Below are positions 15,001 to 20,205 of a DNA stretch of 64,000 bases, piece by piece (position 1 is the first letter of the stretch; the number at the start of each line of letters is the position of its first letter). Both the position numbers and the translations under genes were made by a program. Under the pieces are notes generated by a model. It did not search any database, was not told the origin of the DNA, and saw only the letters and a list, made by a program, of their open reading frames with translations. This DNA comes from Hyphomicrobiales bacterium (GTDB lineage: Bacteria > Pseudomonadota > Alphaproteobacteria > Rhizobiales > Beijerinckiaceae), in assembly GCA_027483505.1 (NCBI GenBank), contig JAIXUP010000073.1, forward strand, positions 62,001 through 126,000. The letters run 5' to 3'.

Positions 15001-17102
15001 GCCGATCCGATGGCCGGCAGAAGATCCACGCCGAGAATGTCGAGGATGCTGACATTGATCAGCGGCAGCTGGCGGGTCAGCGGCGTCAGGGTCTGCAGGT
15101 AGTTCGACAGCTCCGTGAACCAGCTGTTGAGCTGGCCGAGCGCCGCCGCAGCAGCGGCATCCACCGCGGCATTGGCCAGGCTGGTCGCCGCGCCGGAAAT
15201 GAAGTTGTCGATGTCAGTCTGGTTGACCGTGACCGTCGGCGCAGCGCCGCTGGAGAATGGCCAGTTGATGACGATCGGCACAGTCGGGCTGGCTTCGCCA
15301 AGGAATTCGGCCCGGAGATTGGCCGAGGCGCGGGCGGCGCCCTCGAAGGTCAGCGGTCCGATGATCGAGCCGGGTGTGGTGCTGAGGTCACGCAGGGTGA
15401 CCTTGCCGTCGGCGGGTTGTCCCGGCCGCGTGTCGCGCAGGTCGAGGCGCACGCGTGCGTTCTTGGCGGGGTCAAGAATGCCGCCGGTCAGCCCGGCGAC
15501 TGCAACCAGCCCGTCTTCCAGCACCAGCCGCGCCGGGCCGAGCTGGGCCGAGCCAGAGAAGGGCGTCGGCGTCGTGACCCTGAAGGCGAGTTCCCCGAAA
15601 CTGCCCGCGCCTTCGATGAAAGCCACGCGGTCGAGAGCGGAAAGGGCAGGGTCGAAGGCGATCGCCAGCTCTGCGCCGAACGAGGCCGAGCCCTGCGCGC
15701 TGGCGACGCCGCTGAACGAGAAGGCCTGTCCGGCGACCGTCGCTCCGATGGTCACCGGCAGGTCACGGGTGAAGGACTGACCAAGCGCCAGCACGAAACG
15801 GATGTCGTTGGCCCCGACGACGATGCTGACCCCGAAACCCTGAAGCGTCTCGAGCGCCGTCTCGATGGCCTGCGCGGTGGTCTCGGCGACAGCCTGGATC
15901 TTGGCGACGACCTGATTGATCGTGGTCTGGAGATTTTCGAAGAACCTTGTCAGCTCGCTTCCGACGACGGGCGTGGTTGGCGGCAGCTGCGCAATGATCC
16001 GGTCGAGAATGTCGGGAAGCTTGTCGAGGCCCTGCAGCACAAGGTCCTTGAGCTCGTCCGGCGTCATCTTGCCGATGTTGGCCAGTCTTGAGCCGGGAGA
16101 GAAGGTGACCTGCGCGCCGTCTGCCGTCAGGCTGGCCGACCAGTTGATCGATACGGTCTCGGCGGCGCCGAGCAGGTTCGACGACAGCGGCAGGACGAGG
16201 CTGGCATTGCCCGTCATGCTCGCGTTCAGAAGCGTCGCCAGCGGCGTCGTGTTGAGCTCGTTTTCGGTGATGACGCCGACGCCGCCATCGGAGGTCGGAT
16301 CGACGAACTGACCCGTGACAGTGGCCTGCACCAGCGCCGAGCCGTTGGTGACGGCGGCGTCCATGATCCCGAACCGGATGGCCGCGTCGAGATCGGCGAC
16401 GCCGGCGCTCACCGTCGCCGAGAGTGTACCGGGCGAGATGAAGAAGCTGCTGTTGGCCAGATCGATCCCGATCGAGAATGCCAGCGTCGCCGAGCCTGTC
16501 AGCGTCAGCGGCACGTTGGCGTTGACCTCAAGATCAAGGCTGCTGACCGAATCCGACAGGTTCAGCACCAGCGGGGCCGGATCGAGATTGCCGGTGTAGG
16601 TGACGGCCAGCTTGTGCACCGAGCCGGTGACGGTCTGAGTCACCGCGCCGATGGTCTGCGGCAGGGCCTCGAGGGCCGCAGCCAGCCCTTCGACGGTGGC
16701 GGTGCCCGGCAGGTTGAAATAGCTCTGCGCCGTGTCGCGCAACTGCCGGACGAAGCCGTCTGCGTCGACGATCTCGCCGATCGACCGGTTGACGATGGGC
16801 AGCGGCGTCGAGAGCGCGGGGTCGGTTTCGAGGTCGTCAAGGACCTGGCTGAACTGGCCAAGCCCACGCAGGATGGCGTCCTCGACCCCTGGCAGAAGGT
16901 CCGCCGACAGCAGAAGCCTTGGCTCGAGCTGTTCCGCCACGAAGGGAGATGAGCTGCCTTTTGTGCGCTTGCCCTTTGGAGCCGGTTGCGCCTGCGCGGT
17001 GCCGGAGAGATGACGCGCTTGCTTCAGGATGTCGCAGGACGAGTTTAAGGCCACGCCGGAAGCGCTTGTCAGAAAATGCGATTTTCTGATCCACGGCGAC
17101 AT
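1..17102 (-). CDS. Giant LEPR-XLL / RTX / beta-helix exoprotein (C-terminus outside window)
   Basis: One minus-strand frame stays open from an ATG at 17102 to base 1, giving about 5,700 residues, and it continues beyond the window. Residues 59-68 read LEPRLLLSAD, the LEPR-XLL signature found near the N-terminus of very large exported proteins. Residues about 70-2450 are beta-rich and low in cysteine, with a recurring LPLVNxSI-type signature near residues 100, 680, 987 and 1516. Residues about 2550-3650 are an RTX array of GGxGxDxI/L nonapeptides. Residues about 3770-4130 carry propeller-like motifs of the type PAIVIDASGAPVVAW. After that come right-handed beta-helix repeats (N-x-I and G-I-x runs), a CBM-like segment, and two copies of an Ig-like domain followed by a YYVDDSSDTNDQYTPG-type beta-helix start. 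There is no Sec signal peptide. It is the last gene of the cluster encoding three HlyD-type proteins and a SecA-like ATPase, and is probably its cargo: a surface adhesin or matrix protein. Function is inferred; the frame and domains are read directly. Confidence 0.9.
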   Translation of the reverse strand, partial: MSPWIRKSHFLTSASGVALNSSCDILKQARHLSGTAQAQPAPKGKRTKGSSSPFVAEQLEPRLLLSADLLPGVEDAILRGLGQFSQVLDDLETDPALSTPLPIVNRSIGEIVDADGFVRQLRDTAQSYFNLPGTATVEGLAAALEALPQTIGAVTQTVTGSVHKLAVTYTGNLDPAPLVLNLSDSVSSLDLEVNANVPLTLTGSATLAFSIGIDLANSSFFISPGTLSATVSAGVADLDAAIRFGIMDAAVTNGSALVQATVTGQFVDPTSDGGVGVITENELNTTPLATLLNASMTGNASLVLPLSSNLLGAAETVSINWSASLTADGAQVTFSPGSRLANIGKMTPDELKDLVLQGLDKLPDILDRIIAQLPPTTPVVGSELTRFFENLQTTINQVVAKIQAVAETTAQAIETALETLQGFGVSIVVGANDIRFVLALGQSFTRDLPVTIGATVAGQAFSFSGVASAQGSASFGAELAIAFDPALSALDRVAFIEGAGSFGELAFRVTTPTPFSGSAQLGPARLVLEDGLVAVAGLTGGILDPAKNARVRLDLRDTRPGQPADGKVTLRDLSTTPGSIIGPLTFEGAARASANLRAEFLGEASPTVPIVINWPFSSGAAPTVTVNQTDIDNFISGAATSLANAAVDAAAAAALGQLNSWFTELSNYLQTLTPLTRQLPLINVSILDILGVDLLPAIGSALRDAAGGLGAATNTFGSRASTALNSVLVPLATVDSIVIDAARTASGRFSAATDVAAAALGFDTAGDRLMYTLKFTMERNFNRRISLGDQALAANLRFAADMGLRSRTTLDVSFGVNLAPGVAAEDAVFVRINDMRVALAGTGAALANIDLGLGLFSATLASPAITFDTELAVRVGGSGQTARALSANSLSGVTPASLLSIDIVRSTLDGSFVLNTALPTGSQLSATLAFGGDPLRGNIDRFNITGPSADDITNLTRIDAGQLVDVLRKFAEWLNSLGDNQFLRTKLPLVNTSIGDALDYAEVFTRTVINPLLGSDNKATFSDLQGFRQTIASSLGLSLAQVQVSYVAASDQLVIGFDVNNRFNPVNNAQFNYGANLGGFADFQSNSNLTVGLTGGFGLTFGFDLSPNGLSLLALRPSSAANGRLTGDAVFDLIIGATVVPVLLTRAATNDNTNRLGLVTDLNAALAVALAGRGFAPTAITAELAIVDGQERLQLVSAGENAVSFSVRGAPTSLLATEMGFTSQTLDVARVVAPSGVLPSDGKLAQNASFTILVDGVSYGQVTVTASSTTTNTSISDLVGDINAAMNPQVSQLQAIGKQLRAEADGQGRLVFSGGGSTQSITITTAAGNPARTLLGLDASQTSAARTVSQSGQSDLLDRISLTRFDANAGLRVTGSLTATANVGPVGVAINNASVDISGTARLLLTAPSLSARAFLSLANMDDAFDLTLGGSGAVNLPLQVTGAIAPALQVSGAVLRIVAPNIFQPAGWSADFANAQQLLAFKELDASDWIAIFRSLADFLRSMASNSLLDETIPLVNVKLRDVFDFADKIAAFAEDFARDPTGALNLIDQKLEDLLRTAFGLPAGNYVTLTYQQATRDFRIALTFAPTVPELNQSFNFDLVKMGLGSVAQIPGVSALVQAGGSGAIRITPSLNASLIFGFDLSNVAAPRPYIDRNTGLTLGLRVTNPSALAFNIGLGPLTASVTGAANTAIALTSVSNPANPASLRIGFTNAQPRYFFSDLGSFNYSGIGGSPIDVTFDGRLQTALNLSVNGGAAQSFSFTVPNLDTFFDRLVGGQSTSGTYTLVLPDFAALFSASSVLSSWSVLVAGVDVFLTGLQGVLQGKLFGLELPFIGDGLKGAANFVGDIRNTFNSLLSQGAAPALSTIDDILTTTLGNAGILKDTGAAGRGDDVRVLYKLSGDANYTVFTGQPVDPLALQDIYVDLTLGGRWQVAGGVDFDIGLPGLGLSVEPGSKVRFAIDWSVALSFGVDRVGAFYVRTDKVDEVNLQVVAGLDGNFQALGRLGLFQLVMTDAAAAGSGLTGSLLVDLTGGSGGKAYLGELGNLSVAVKTNLRANIDFAAQFGIDFSYDAATNRYTDTSDFPSLSARLQFSWDIIEGVANGAPPSFGINDIKLNFGQFINKTLGPVLRDIQKVIEPIKPIIDFLNAPIPILSDFSGEDVTIVTLAENIPDFKPVADFLKAAKKVTDLVGMLGSIGDSSFITLGSFNFGGANLSRQRGAAGGLASSFNGIGDNAFTQMLSNSTGLRSAADIFGQLPSNFQNTVPRQESLGFSFPIWENPASIIGMLFGQTVDLIEIDLPTFEWTFNFPVIRIPVYPAPPISIVFTGNINLAIDLAFGYDTYGISRFIKSGNAADLLLGFYIDDDPRETGGDPAEFRLRVTVQLGAALDLGIISVGVVGGIFAEIGLNFHEDAINSDGEAADKKLRGNEILEKLQQGPICIFDANGAIGFNLSLILTFGVGPFSFDVRVPLIPDVVIVSFDAPLCGPPPPLAELQADGTLILNTGDRAGLRGATDGDEDFVVRSLGAGIVQVQSGDIKQTFGQRTGDPVVRRVVGRGGAGNDRLVAENALKGKNGGFIDMELDGGVGNDTLFTSDGNDIIIGGAGLDSIQSGGGNDRVALGTFTLADDGVGAQFADVGSGNNTVYGSTANDRIIAGGGNDLIFGGGGKDQIYLGAGSDIAFGGAGDDVIIGDLGNDSLFGGAGLDFIVGGGGADKVSGDIDDAFNDATATALYGGPNGDSGARNLLFGDLYDVNAEVRSRSGEIQTMMGQSVDSLTQVAFAFSGDNDINNSGNDQIIGSGGDEIIFSGRGDDNVDARAGRDLIYTGDGEDQIFAGSGDDFVSSGSSRDVILGGDGADTINAGSGNDEIRGEQGADSIDGGDDNDSIFGGSENDTITGGRGNDTIFGESGNDRLRGQEGNDSINAGAGNDTVIGDDGADTLIGDTGDDFMDAGNQNDSILAGAGFDTVYAGDGQDYVDAGSDNDLVYGQYGNDTIYGRTGDDTIDGGVGTDSIFGEDGADQIDGGASNDTIDGGAGNDTIQGGTGNDSIFGRTGLDSIRGGADNDTIFGNEDADRLFGDAGNDSIAGNAGDDSIEGNDGTDSITGDDGADSIYGFAGADTIFGNAGTDLILGGSENDTIDGGSESDTIYGEGGVDTIFGQAGGDSIYGGTEGDTIDGGTEDDTIFGEQGNDSIFGQTGADLIRGEEGNDTIDAGSGNDTVYGDASLTRPITSGADVILGQDGDDLIQADGGDDIVFGHAGNDTITGDDGNDRIFGLSGNDSISGGAQDDLIEGGDGLDYLSGDTGNDVLRGGADNDSILGGADNDDIEAGDGADTVLAGDGDDLVLGGRGQDSIDAGIGNDLVRGGDDADTILGQAGNDTLFAEAGVGDSISGGDGDDVIHGSSDGGQTDPNFTDLLRFGDVLGGDAGNDIIFGYEGADLIFGGAGRDVIDAGGGDDFVEGGDDRDRIEAGTGNDTIYGDLSTGDAAIGGDDLIFGDLGDDSISAGAGSDRVQGGFGRDTIEGGLGDDTLFLDYGGGVARGDGGDDIVTGSDDAADTLEGGDGRDRLFGLSGNDVLRGDAGNDIVDGGRGDDTIEGGAGADTLIGGAHHDLIYGHTAAGTGDDAAPDMLFGDDGTGMGGVDAGRDRLFGGAGNDHLFGEAEADFVDPGTGASDVFEAAEALGASSYTAPPATANPTLVATARVDGGDGSILPTGIQTGGFWVDLAGPDGMSLVPAGANRISSGDILLNREQAMQSFDWTTLRGAGGLTAGDQSLSAGDGALFNRAGTALTGDGSVIPADGPSRQSAIAVDATSQYVAWVDMRGDSSEIFVARLVNGAWTELAGSARGGGISNTASASTNPAIVIDASGAPVVAWTEVSSTGARDIRAARWDAGSSTWVALGNSMSAAGLSNTGSATNVELVATGTGVVAAWRDNSSGTERLYMRRFDGTNWGEVGAGSATGQGVFGAQALNGQFAVASDGARIAVSAAFSSGDDVLLVTREFSAGAWTTLPAADGGPLATGERSASAPSLAYHQGVLYQAWVEQRPLTERLITDRTQQVFVARFSAGAWSEAGTGAASGLGVSLAPYAALAPQLGSGTGGLTLTYAQVDWRGAEQNANLYAMRWTGSAFAAQFPDQARGSGIAALPSSLTGYDLAVDASGRPFATWTTAEGGLFVRGSNATANRTFTADATTSVATILANNALTAGDVIIVTAATGGFTVTTADAGVLIIGQGAGQITGPVVIDNASGTMLQDLVISGNVTVNGGSGVRLAENTITGNLILNGGTGARITSNAIQGAVSFAGTAHTDLAVVNNRITGATANLLIDRAITGLISGNSISGATATALTISAATTATITGNTIFNNGTGVAYGAAALAFGGNTIRNNNIGVVSTVTDSAAALGANAATAANTIRNNVTGVTLTASSMTGQWVFDNVTGVSGSGTLGGASIERANIISGNGSGVSGFSGSILRNRIAFNGVGISATANQRIFENLIYRNSATGIGVSATDVRIGNNTIYADATGGDGIQLGGNAARVEIIGNIIWSEVGTALNVANTAQSGFFSDYNTLYAGPTGTLVFWTRPFTDILDWQADVALYDLNSTGRTAIDPEAAKPRFVDLGRDDYRVFAQAASQQMTSPTADRGDPLGRFQGLTDPLNLLANPGFETGLTGWTTSGGSVASVVRAYDGTTSYDGGNVSVSLASQRVDLIARGFTAGAIDGGALEAIFGGRVWMQPSTTPDTVRVTLTFRTAAEAVVGTPTVLELKQSEGRWVALWDRIGLPIGARLVDFSFSSTAVSGSDGVNFDNAVFAVIPRGQMTTQGVYGQEVAVHGQRSAIAIRSPDLYLDWEIGQQRFIEWDTFGAAVGSSVRLELWQDTADGPAFRSVITAATPDTGRYLWQPSLNGVTAGTYGLRIKAVLVSDPAVFDLTTESFTTPEAGNTYWVDDGSNAGDQYTPGATGSNRNTGKLATAPKPNVVNVLRTYDLTAGSVVNVDAGNYTVFRGIDISGESSLGLGIEEGFSILGPTNGSVARITPANPVIPEDAIVQLVDADAMTIRGLTLENAQRGLWARNNSTALVLSDITSRNHSIEGIRVDTTSQLDSLTNIIAQGTDYGVIIAANVGLINNVEVFGADTGLKVTGQAPVIRNIYGHDNRFYGAEFTITGASAITESRFANNPYGISVNGQTSGAGNEVVFGSDALDGRGNRVTGSSLYGISASGNVRVVGNYVSDARYSVNNGFGIFASGSTVTVVDNVVNNATYGISSSGLVRGNLVTNSDTGIFLSSSARAEANTLRDVLTGIAANSGSTIVNNLVIRASTGMTLSGSNATVQNNTIEASGRGVDVLQNVSNTTILNNIFSITGSLGGALRVAPNAQTGFVSNFNLYYLAAGAIVGTWQSGDRSSLQAWRFATLQDFASLAADPQFVDPVNGNYHLRSSVGSVKGTGLSVVRDPVTGLPIRNAAPTTADASNSPGIDRGDSATPIGAEPAPNGGYVEIGAYGGTAQASLSPSSYIRVFTPNGTETYQHSNVVPITWRSFGTASTVTIEVSSDGGTTYTTIASNETNDGRYDWTITPASFPPSANYLIRITTTDNLLTDTSDAAFAVTLPIKIYYVDDSSDTNDQYTPGAVGNDANDGLSALTPKASIQAILAQYDLGANDVILVDTGVYNLTTDIIVGAEDGGTGNAPVERMTIRGPTDSGKVATLNRGNTA
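6130..9450 (-). repeat. RTX (hemolysin-type Ca2+-binding) nonapeptide repeat array
   Basis: This part of the giant gene is a long series of degenerate 27-bp units. On the minus strand they translate to GNDTIxGGxGxDSI nonapeptides, several dozen in number, for example DAGNDIVDGGRGDDTIEGG. The family folds into parallel beta-rolls that bind Ca2+ after export. The array is unusually long and lies in the middle of the protein, whereas classical type I substrates carry it close to the C-terminus. The short-period DNA repetition here is coding and should not be taken for a CRISPR or a satellite. Confidence 0.95.
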
Positions 17103-17146
17103 GTCGCCCCCCGTGTCACACTCGACCTTAATCTACCGTTAGGTCA

Positions 17147-17175
17147 AGTTAACGTGCGTTCACACTTCTTGGCAA
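17147..17175 (-). promoter_or_regulatory. Candidate promoter upstream of the giant gene
   Basis: On the minus strand TTGCCA (17175-17170) and TTAACT (17152-17147) are separated by 17 bp and lie about 45 bp upstream of the giant gene's ATG at 17102. The G-run just before that ATG (GGGGGGCGAC) is a poor ribosome binding site. The 206-bp gap before this gene, much longer than other gaps in the operon, leaves room for separate control. The match is modest. Confidence 0.3.
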
Positions 17176-17308
17176 GGTGAAATCAGATGCATCGAGCGAA
17201 AAGTTGGTGGTTTGGCTAAGAACCGGGCGGGTCAATGGGCCGTGTCCGGGCCTTTTTTCGCCCGTGCCGTTGATCTGAGGGCGGACGGAGCAGCGCCGCT
17301 TGCCTCTC

Positions 17309-18196
17309 TCAGGGAGCGGCAGTCTCGACAAATCGGATGCTGCAGCGCAGGCCGGCCGGGATTTCCCGCGAGGCGTTCGGCAGCCGCAGCGACACCTGAA
17401 AGAGGCTGCTGGCGGCATCGATCTGCGGGTCCTTCATCACCACCTGCGCCAGCCGCGTCACTGAGATCGGCTCGTGAACCCGGATTTCAGCGGTCATGCC
17501 AGGCTGGATCATGGCGTAGGCCTCGACTGGCAGGAAGGCCTCCACCCTGAGAACATGGGTTTCGGCGACTTCCGCCAGCGGGCGGCCCGGATCAGCCATC
17601 TCGCCGACGCGCTGGTCGACTTTCGTGACCACGCCGCTGACCGGGCTGCGCACGACCCGCCGGTCGATTGCCGCCCGCATGCGGCGCGTCTCGACGACGG
17701 CCAACTCGCGCTCGAATTTGGCCTGCTCCAGCGCAAGGGTCGCGACCTGGGCCTCGGCGATCGCCTCCTCAAGTTGCTGTGGCGAGGACACGTTGCGCCG
17801 CGACAGCTCACGGACGCGCGCCAGCTTTCCGGCGGCAAGCTCGAGCTCCGCCTGCCGGGTCTTGATCTGGGCATCGGACTCGGCCCTGAGCTGTGCGGTT
17901 TCCAGCATGGCCTGCTCGACATCCGATTCCAGCTGCGCGATGACGTCGCCGGCCTTCACAAGGTCGCCGCGCTCGACCGGCAGCCGCGCGATGGTGCCCT
18001 GCGTGGCGATGGCGAGCTTGACCACGCTCTGGGCCTCCAGCAGGCACGAGGCGCGCCGCGTCAGCGGCTCCAGCGCCGGGATGGCTCGGACAGCAACGGG
18101 GCGCGGCGCATCGGCCTGACCCTGCGCTGCCGCCGGTGACGCCAGAGCCATCGCCGCCGCAAGGGCCATTCCCCCGATGGTCCTGAACAGCATCAT
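17309..18196 (-). CDS. Periplasmic HlyD-family adaptor (membrane fusion protein)
   Basis: 295 residues. A clear signal peptide (hydrophobic residues about 8-25, cleavage near PAAAQG) suggests a soluble periplasmic protein with no membrane anchor. A split biotinyl-lipoyl-like domain surrounds a helical hairpin (about residues 85-160, E/A/R-rich and coiled-coil-like). The second lipoyl half contains RSPVSGVVTKVDQRVGE, followed by a beta-barrel region. It is shorter than typical HlyD or RND adaptors. The start overlaps the stop of the upstream SecA-like gene (ATGA), so the two are translationally coupled. It is the last gene before the giant exoprotein and is the third HlyD-type polypeptide in the cluster. 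The probable role is a periplasmic conduit for export. The family is clear; the partner assignment is inferred. Confidence 0.8.
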   Translation of the reverse strand: MMLFRTIGGMALAAAMALASPAAAQGQADAPRPVAVRAIPALEPLTRRASCLLEAQSVVKLAIATQGTIARLPVERGDLVKAGDVIAQLESDVEQAMLETAQLRAESDAQIKTRQAELELAAGKLARVRELSRRNVSSPQQLEEAIAEAQVATLALEQAKFERELAVVETRRMRAAIDRRVVRSPVSGVVTKVDQRVGEMADPGRPLAEVAETHVLRVEAFLPVEAYAMIQPGMTAEIRVHEPISVTRLAQVVMKDPQIDAASSLFQVSLRLPNASREIPAGLRCSIRFVETAAP

Positions 18197-20205
18197 TCCA
18201 ATCCTCCGGCAAAGCCAAGCATCTTCGCAACTTTCTCGTCACGCCGGACCAGTTCGAAGCGCCGGCGCCGCGCCGCTCGTTCTCCCACGTCTTGCGCCAG
18301 CTTGAAAAGCGGCGCGGCCATCAGGCGATGGCGGCAGAGCCGCCGGGCCGGCCCGATCAGCCAATCCGGCAGGTTGTTGAGGATCGCGTCGTCGCGCGAC
18401 AGCATCTCCATGGCCAGCCCGGGATCGCCCTGGCGGGCGCAGCGTCCGATGAGCTGCCGGTCGACGCGGCTTGAGGCATGGCGCTCGCACAACAGCACGG
18501 CGAGGCCGCCGCTTTCGGCCACGCCGGGGCCGAGATGGATGTCGGTGCCGCGACCGGCCATGTTGGTGGCGACCGTCACCATGCCAGGCTCGCCGGCCCG
18601 CGCGACGGCCTCCGCCTCGTCCTTGTCCTGCGCGGCGCTCAGCACCTGATGGCTGATGCCGATGGCGCTCAGCGCCCGGCTGGCCATGTCCGCCTCACGC
18701 ACGCTGCCGACGCCGATCAGCAGGGGCTGGCCGCGTTTGACAAACGTGCTGGAGATATCGGCTGCGGTGGCCCAGAGCGCATCGCGGTTCTCGAACATCC
18801 GCCGCTTCGCCATCGTCCGGCGCAGGGGGCGACGCCGCGGGATCGGAGTGAGTGGCATGCCGAAGATCGTCGACAGTTCCGGGGCGACCTCCGCCACGGT
18901 GCCGCTCATGCCGCTCAGAAGCGGGTATCGCAGAAAGAAGCGCTGGAAGCTGATCGCCGCCAGAGAGCGGCGCAGCGGGCTGATGTCGCAGCCCTCCTTC
19001 TGCTCGACCATCGGGTGCAGCGCGTCGCCCCAGAAGCGGTCCGGCATGGTGCGCCCGGTGCTTTCATCGACGATCACCACCTTGTCGTCGCGCACGATGT
19101 AGTGCTGGTCGCGCGTCAGCAGGTGCCAGGCGGTGATCGCGGCGCGCGCCAGCTCCTCGCGGCGGATCTGTTGTCGCCATTCGGGCGCGTCAAGCCCGGC
19201 ACAAAGCCGCTCGATCTCGCGCATGCCGGTTTCGCTGATGTCGATGCCGATCGTGTCGCCGATGCGGTCGAAATGGACCCCCTGCACAAGCGGCCGGGCA
19301 AGATCGAGAGCCTGTTCCGCCAGCGCAGGCGTGATCGTAGCGTTGGCGGTCGCCGAGATGATCAGCGGCGTGCCGGCCTCGTCGATCAGCACGCTGTCGA
19401 TTTCATCGACGATGCAGACGTCGAGCCCGCGCTGGATCGGCGCGGCCTGTCCCGCCAGCAATCCGAGCGCCCGCATCGCCTTGGTCTTGACCGGGCGTTC
19501 GGGCGCGGCGTCGCCGGACAACAGCCGGTCGCGCAGGAAGTCGAACACGAGTTCCTTGTTGCTGACATGCACGATGTCCATGGCGTAGACCTCGCGGCGC
19601 TGGTCCGGGCTCATCGCGTTGACCACGAAGCCGCAGCGCAGGCCGAGCAGCGCATGCATCGGCGCCAGCAGTTCCGCGTCGCGCTGCGCCAGATAATCGT
19701 TCGAGGTCACCACATGCACGAACCGGCCGGCCAAGGCCTGCAAGGCGGCGGGCAGGGCGGCGGCGATGGTCTTGCCCTCGCCGGTGGCCATCTCGATGAC
19801 ATGGCCGGAGATCAGCGCCGCTGCCGCCGCAAGCTGCTCGCGATAGGGCGTCACGTTGAGCGTGCGCCGCGCCGCCTCGCGCACCAGCGCCAGCCCCTCG
19901 ACAACGGCCGGCCCGGCCAGACCGCCGCTGCGCAGGCTCTGGGCGACAAGGTTGCGGCGTGCGTCGAACTCGGCCTCGCTGAAGGCCTCATAGCGGCTGC
20001 GCAAGGCTTCGGCCGCTTCCGCCAGCGCAAGCACGCGCGCCGTGCGGCGCCTGCGGCCCGACACCCTGAGGAAGCCGGCGATCCGGCGCAGCGGATGGTC
20101 GATCGGCAGGGCCTGAACCTTCGATCGCCGCGATCGTGGCGGCGCCCGCTTGCCGGCGCGGGCCATGAGGCTGTCCGGCTCCTGAATGGCCCCGATGCTA
20201 GACAT
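18193..20205 (-). CDS. Short SecA-like preprotein translocase ATPase
   Basis: 670 residues against about 850-900 for housekeeping SecA. Walker A is MATGEGKT (139-146) and Walker B is DEIDSVLIDEAGTPLIIS (267-284). A preprotein cross-linking domain is present (HYIVRDDKVVIVDESTGR, 368-385), as are TNMAGRGTDIHLGP (547-560) and motif VI GRCARQGDPG (587-596), where SecA usually has GRSGRQGDPG. Both motif VI arginines are kept. The protein ends soon after the second motor domain, so most of the helical scaffold/wing and the C-terminal zinc-binding tail (CxCx8CH/C) are missing. The first about 30 residues are basic and Pro-rich. It overlaps the upstream M50-HlyD stop by 8 bp and the downstream adaptor start. 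This is a cluster-specific SecA paralogue, probably the motor that moves the giant protein. Confidence 0.85.
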   Translation of the reverse strand: MSSIGAIQEPDSLMARAGKRAPPRSRRSKVQALPIDHPLRRIAGFLRVSGRRRRTARVLALAEAAEALRSRYEAFSEAEFDARRNLVAQSLRSGGLAGPAVVEGLALVREAARRTLNVTPYREQLAAAAALISGHVIEMATGEGKTIAAALPAALQALAGRFVHVVTSNDYLAQRDAELLAPMHALLGLRCGFVVNAMSPDQRREVYAMDIVHVSNKELVFDFLRDRLLSGDAAPERPVKTKAMRALGLLAGQAAPIQRGLDVCIVDEIDSVLIDEAGTPLIISATANATITPALAEQALDLARPLVQGVHFDRIGDTIGIDISETGMREIERLCAGLDAPEWRQQIRREELARAAITAWHLLTRDQHYIVRDDKVVIVDESTGRTMPDRFWGDALHPMVEQKEGCDISPLRRSLAAISFQRFFLRYPLLSGMSGTVAEVAPELSTIFGMPLTPIPRRRPLRRTMAKRRMFENRDALWATAADISSTFVKRGQPLLIGVGSVREADMASRALSAIGISHQVLSAAQDKDEAEAVARAGEPGMVTVATNMAGRGTDIHLGPGVAESGGLAVLLCERHASSRVDRQLIGRCARQGDPGLAMEMLSRDDAILNNLPDWLIGPARRLCRHRLMAAPLFKLAQDVGERAARRRRFELVRRDEKVAKMLGFAGGLE

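Noticed and set aside
14217-16091. 624-codon open frame on the plus strand
   Set aside because: It lies opposite the beta-rich part of the giant protein. Its composition is Arg/Gln/Gly-biased and it has no recognisable motif; it is a shadow of the real minus frame.
17235-17262. Hairpin-like GGCC repeats followed by a T-run near 17255
   Set aside because: It would terminate plus-strand transcription, but there is no plus-strand gene upstream. On the minus strand the T-run is on the wrong side.
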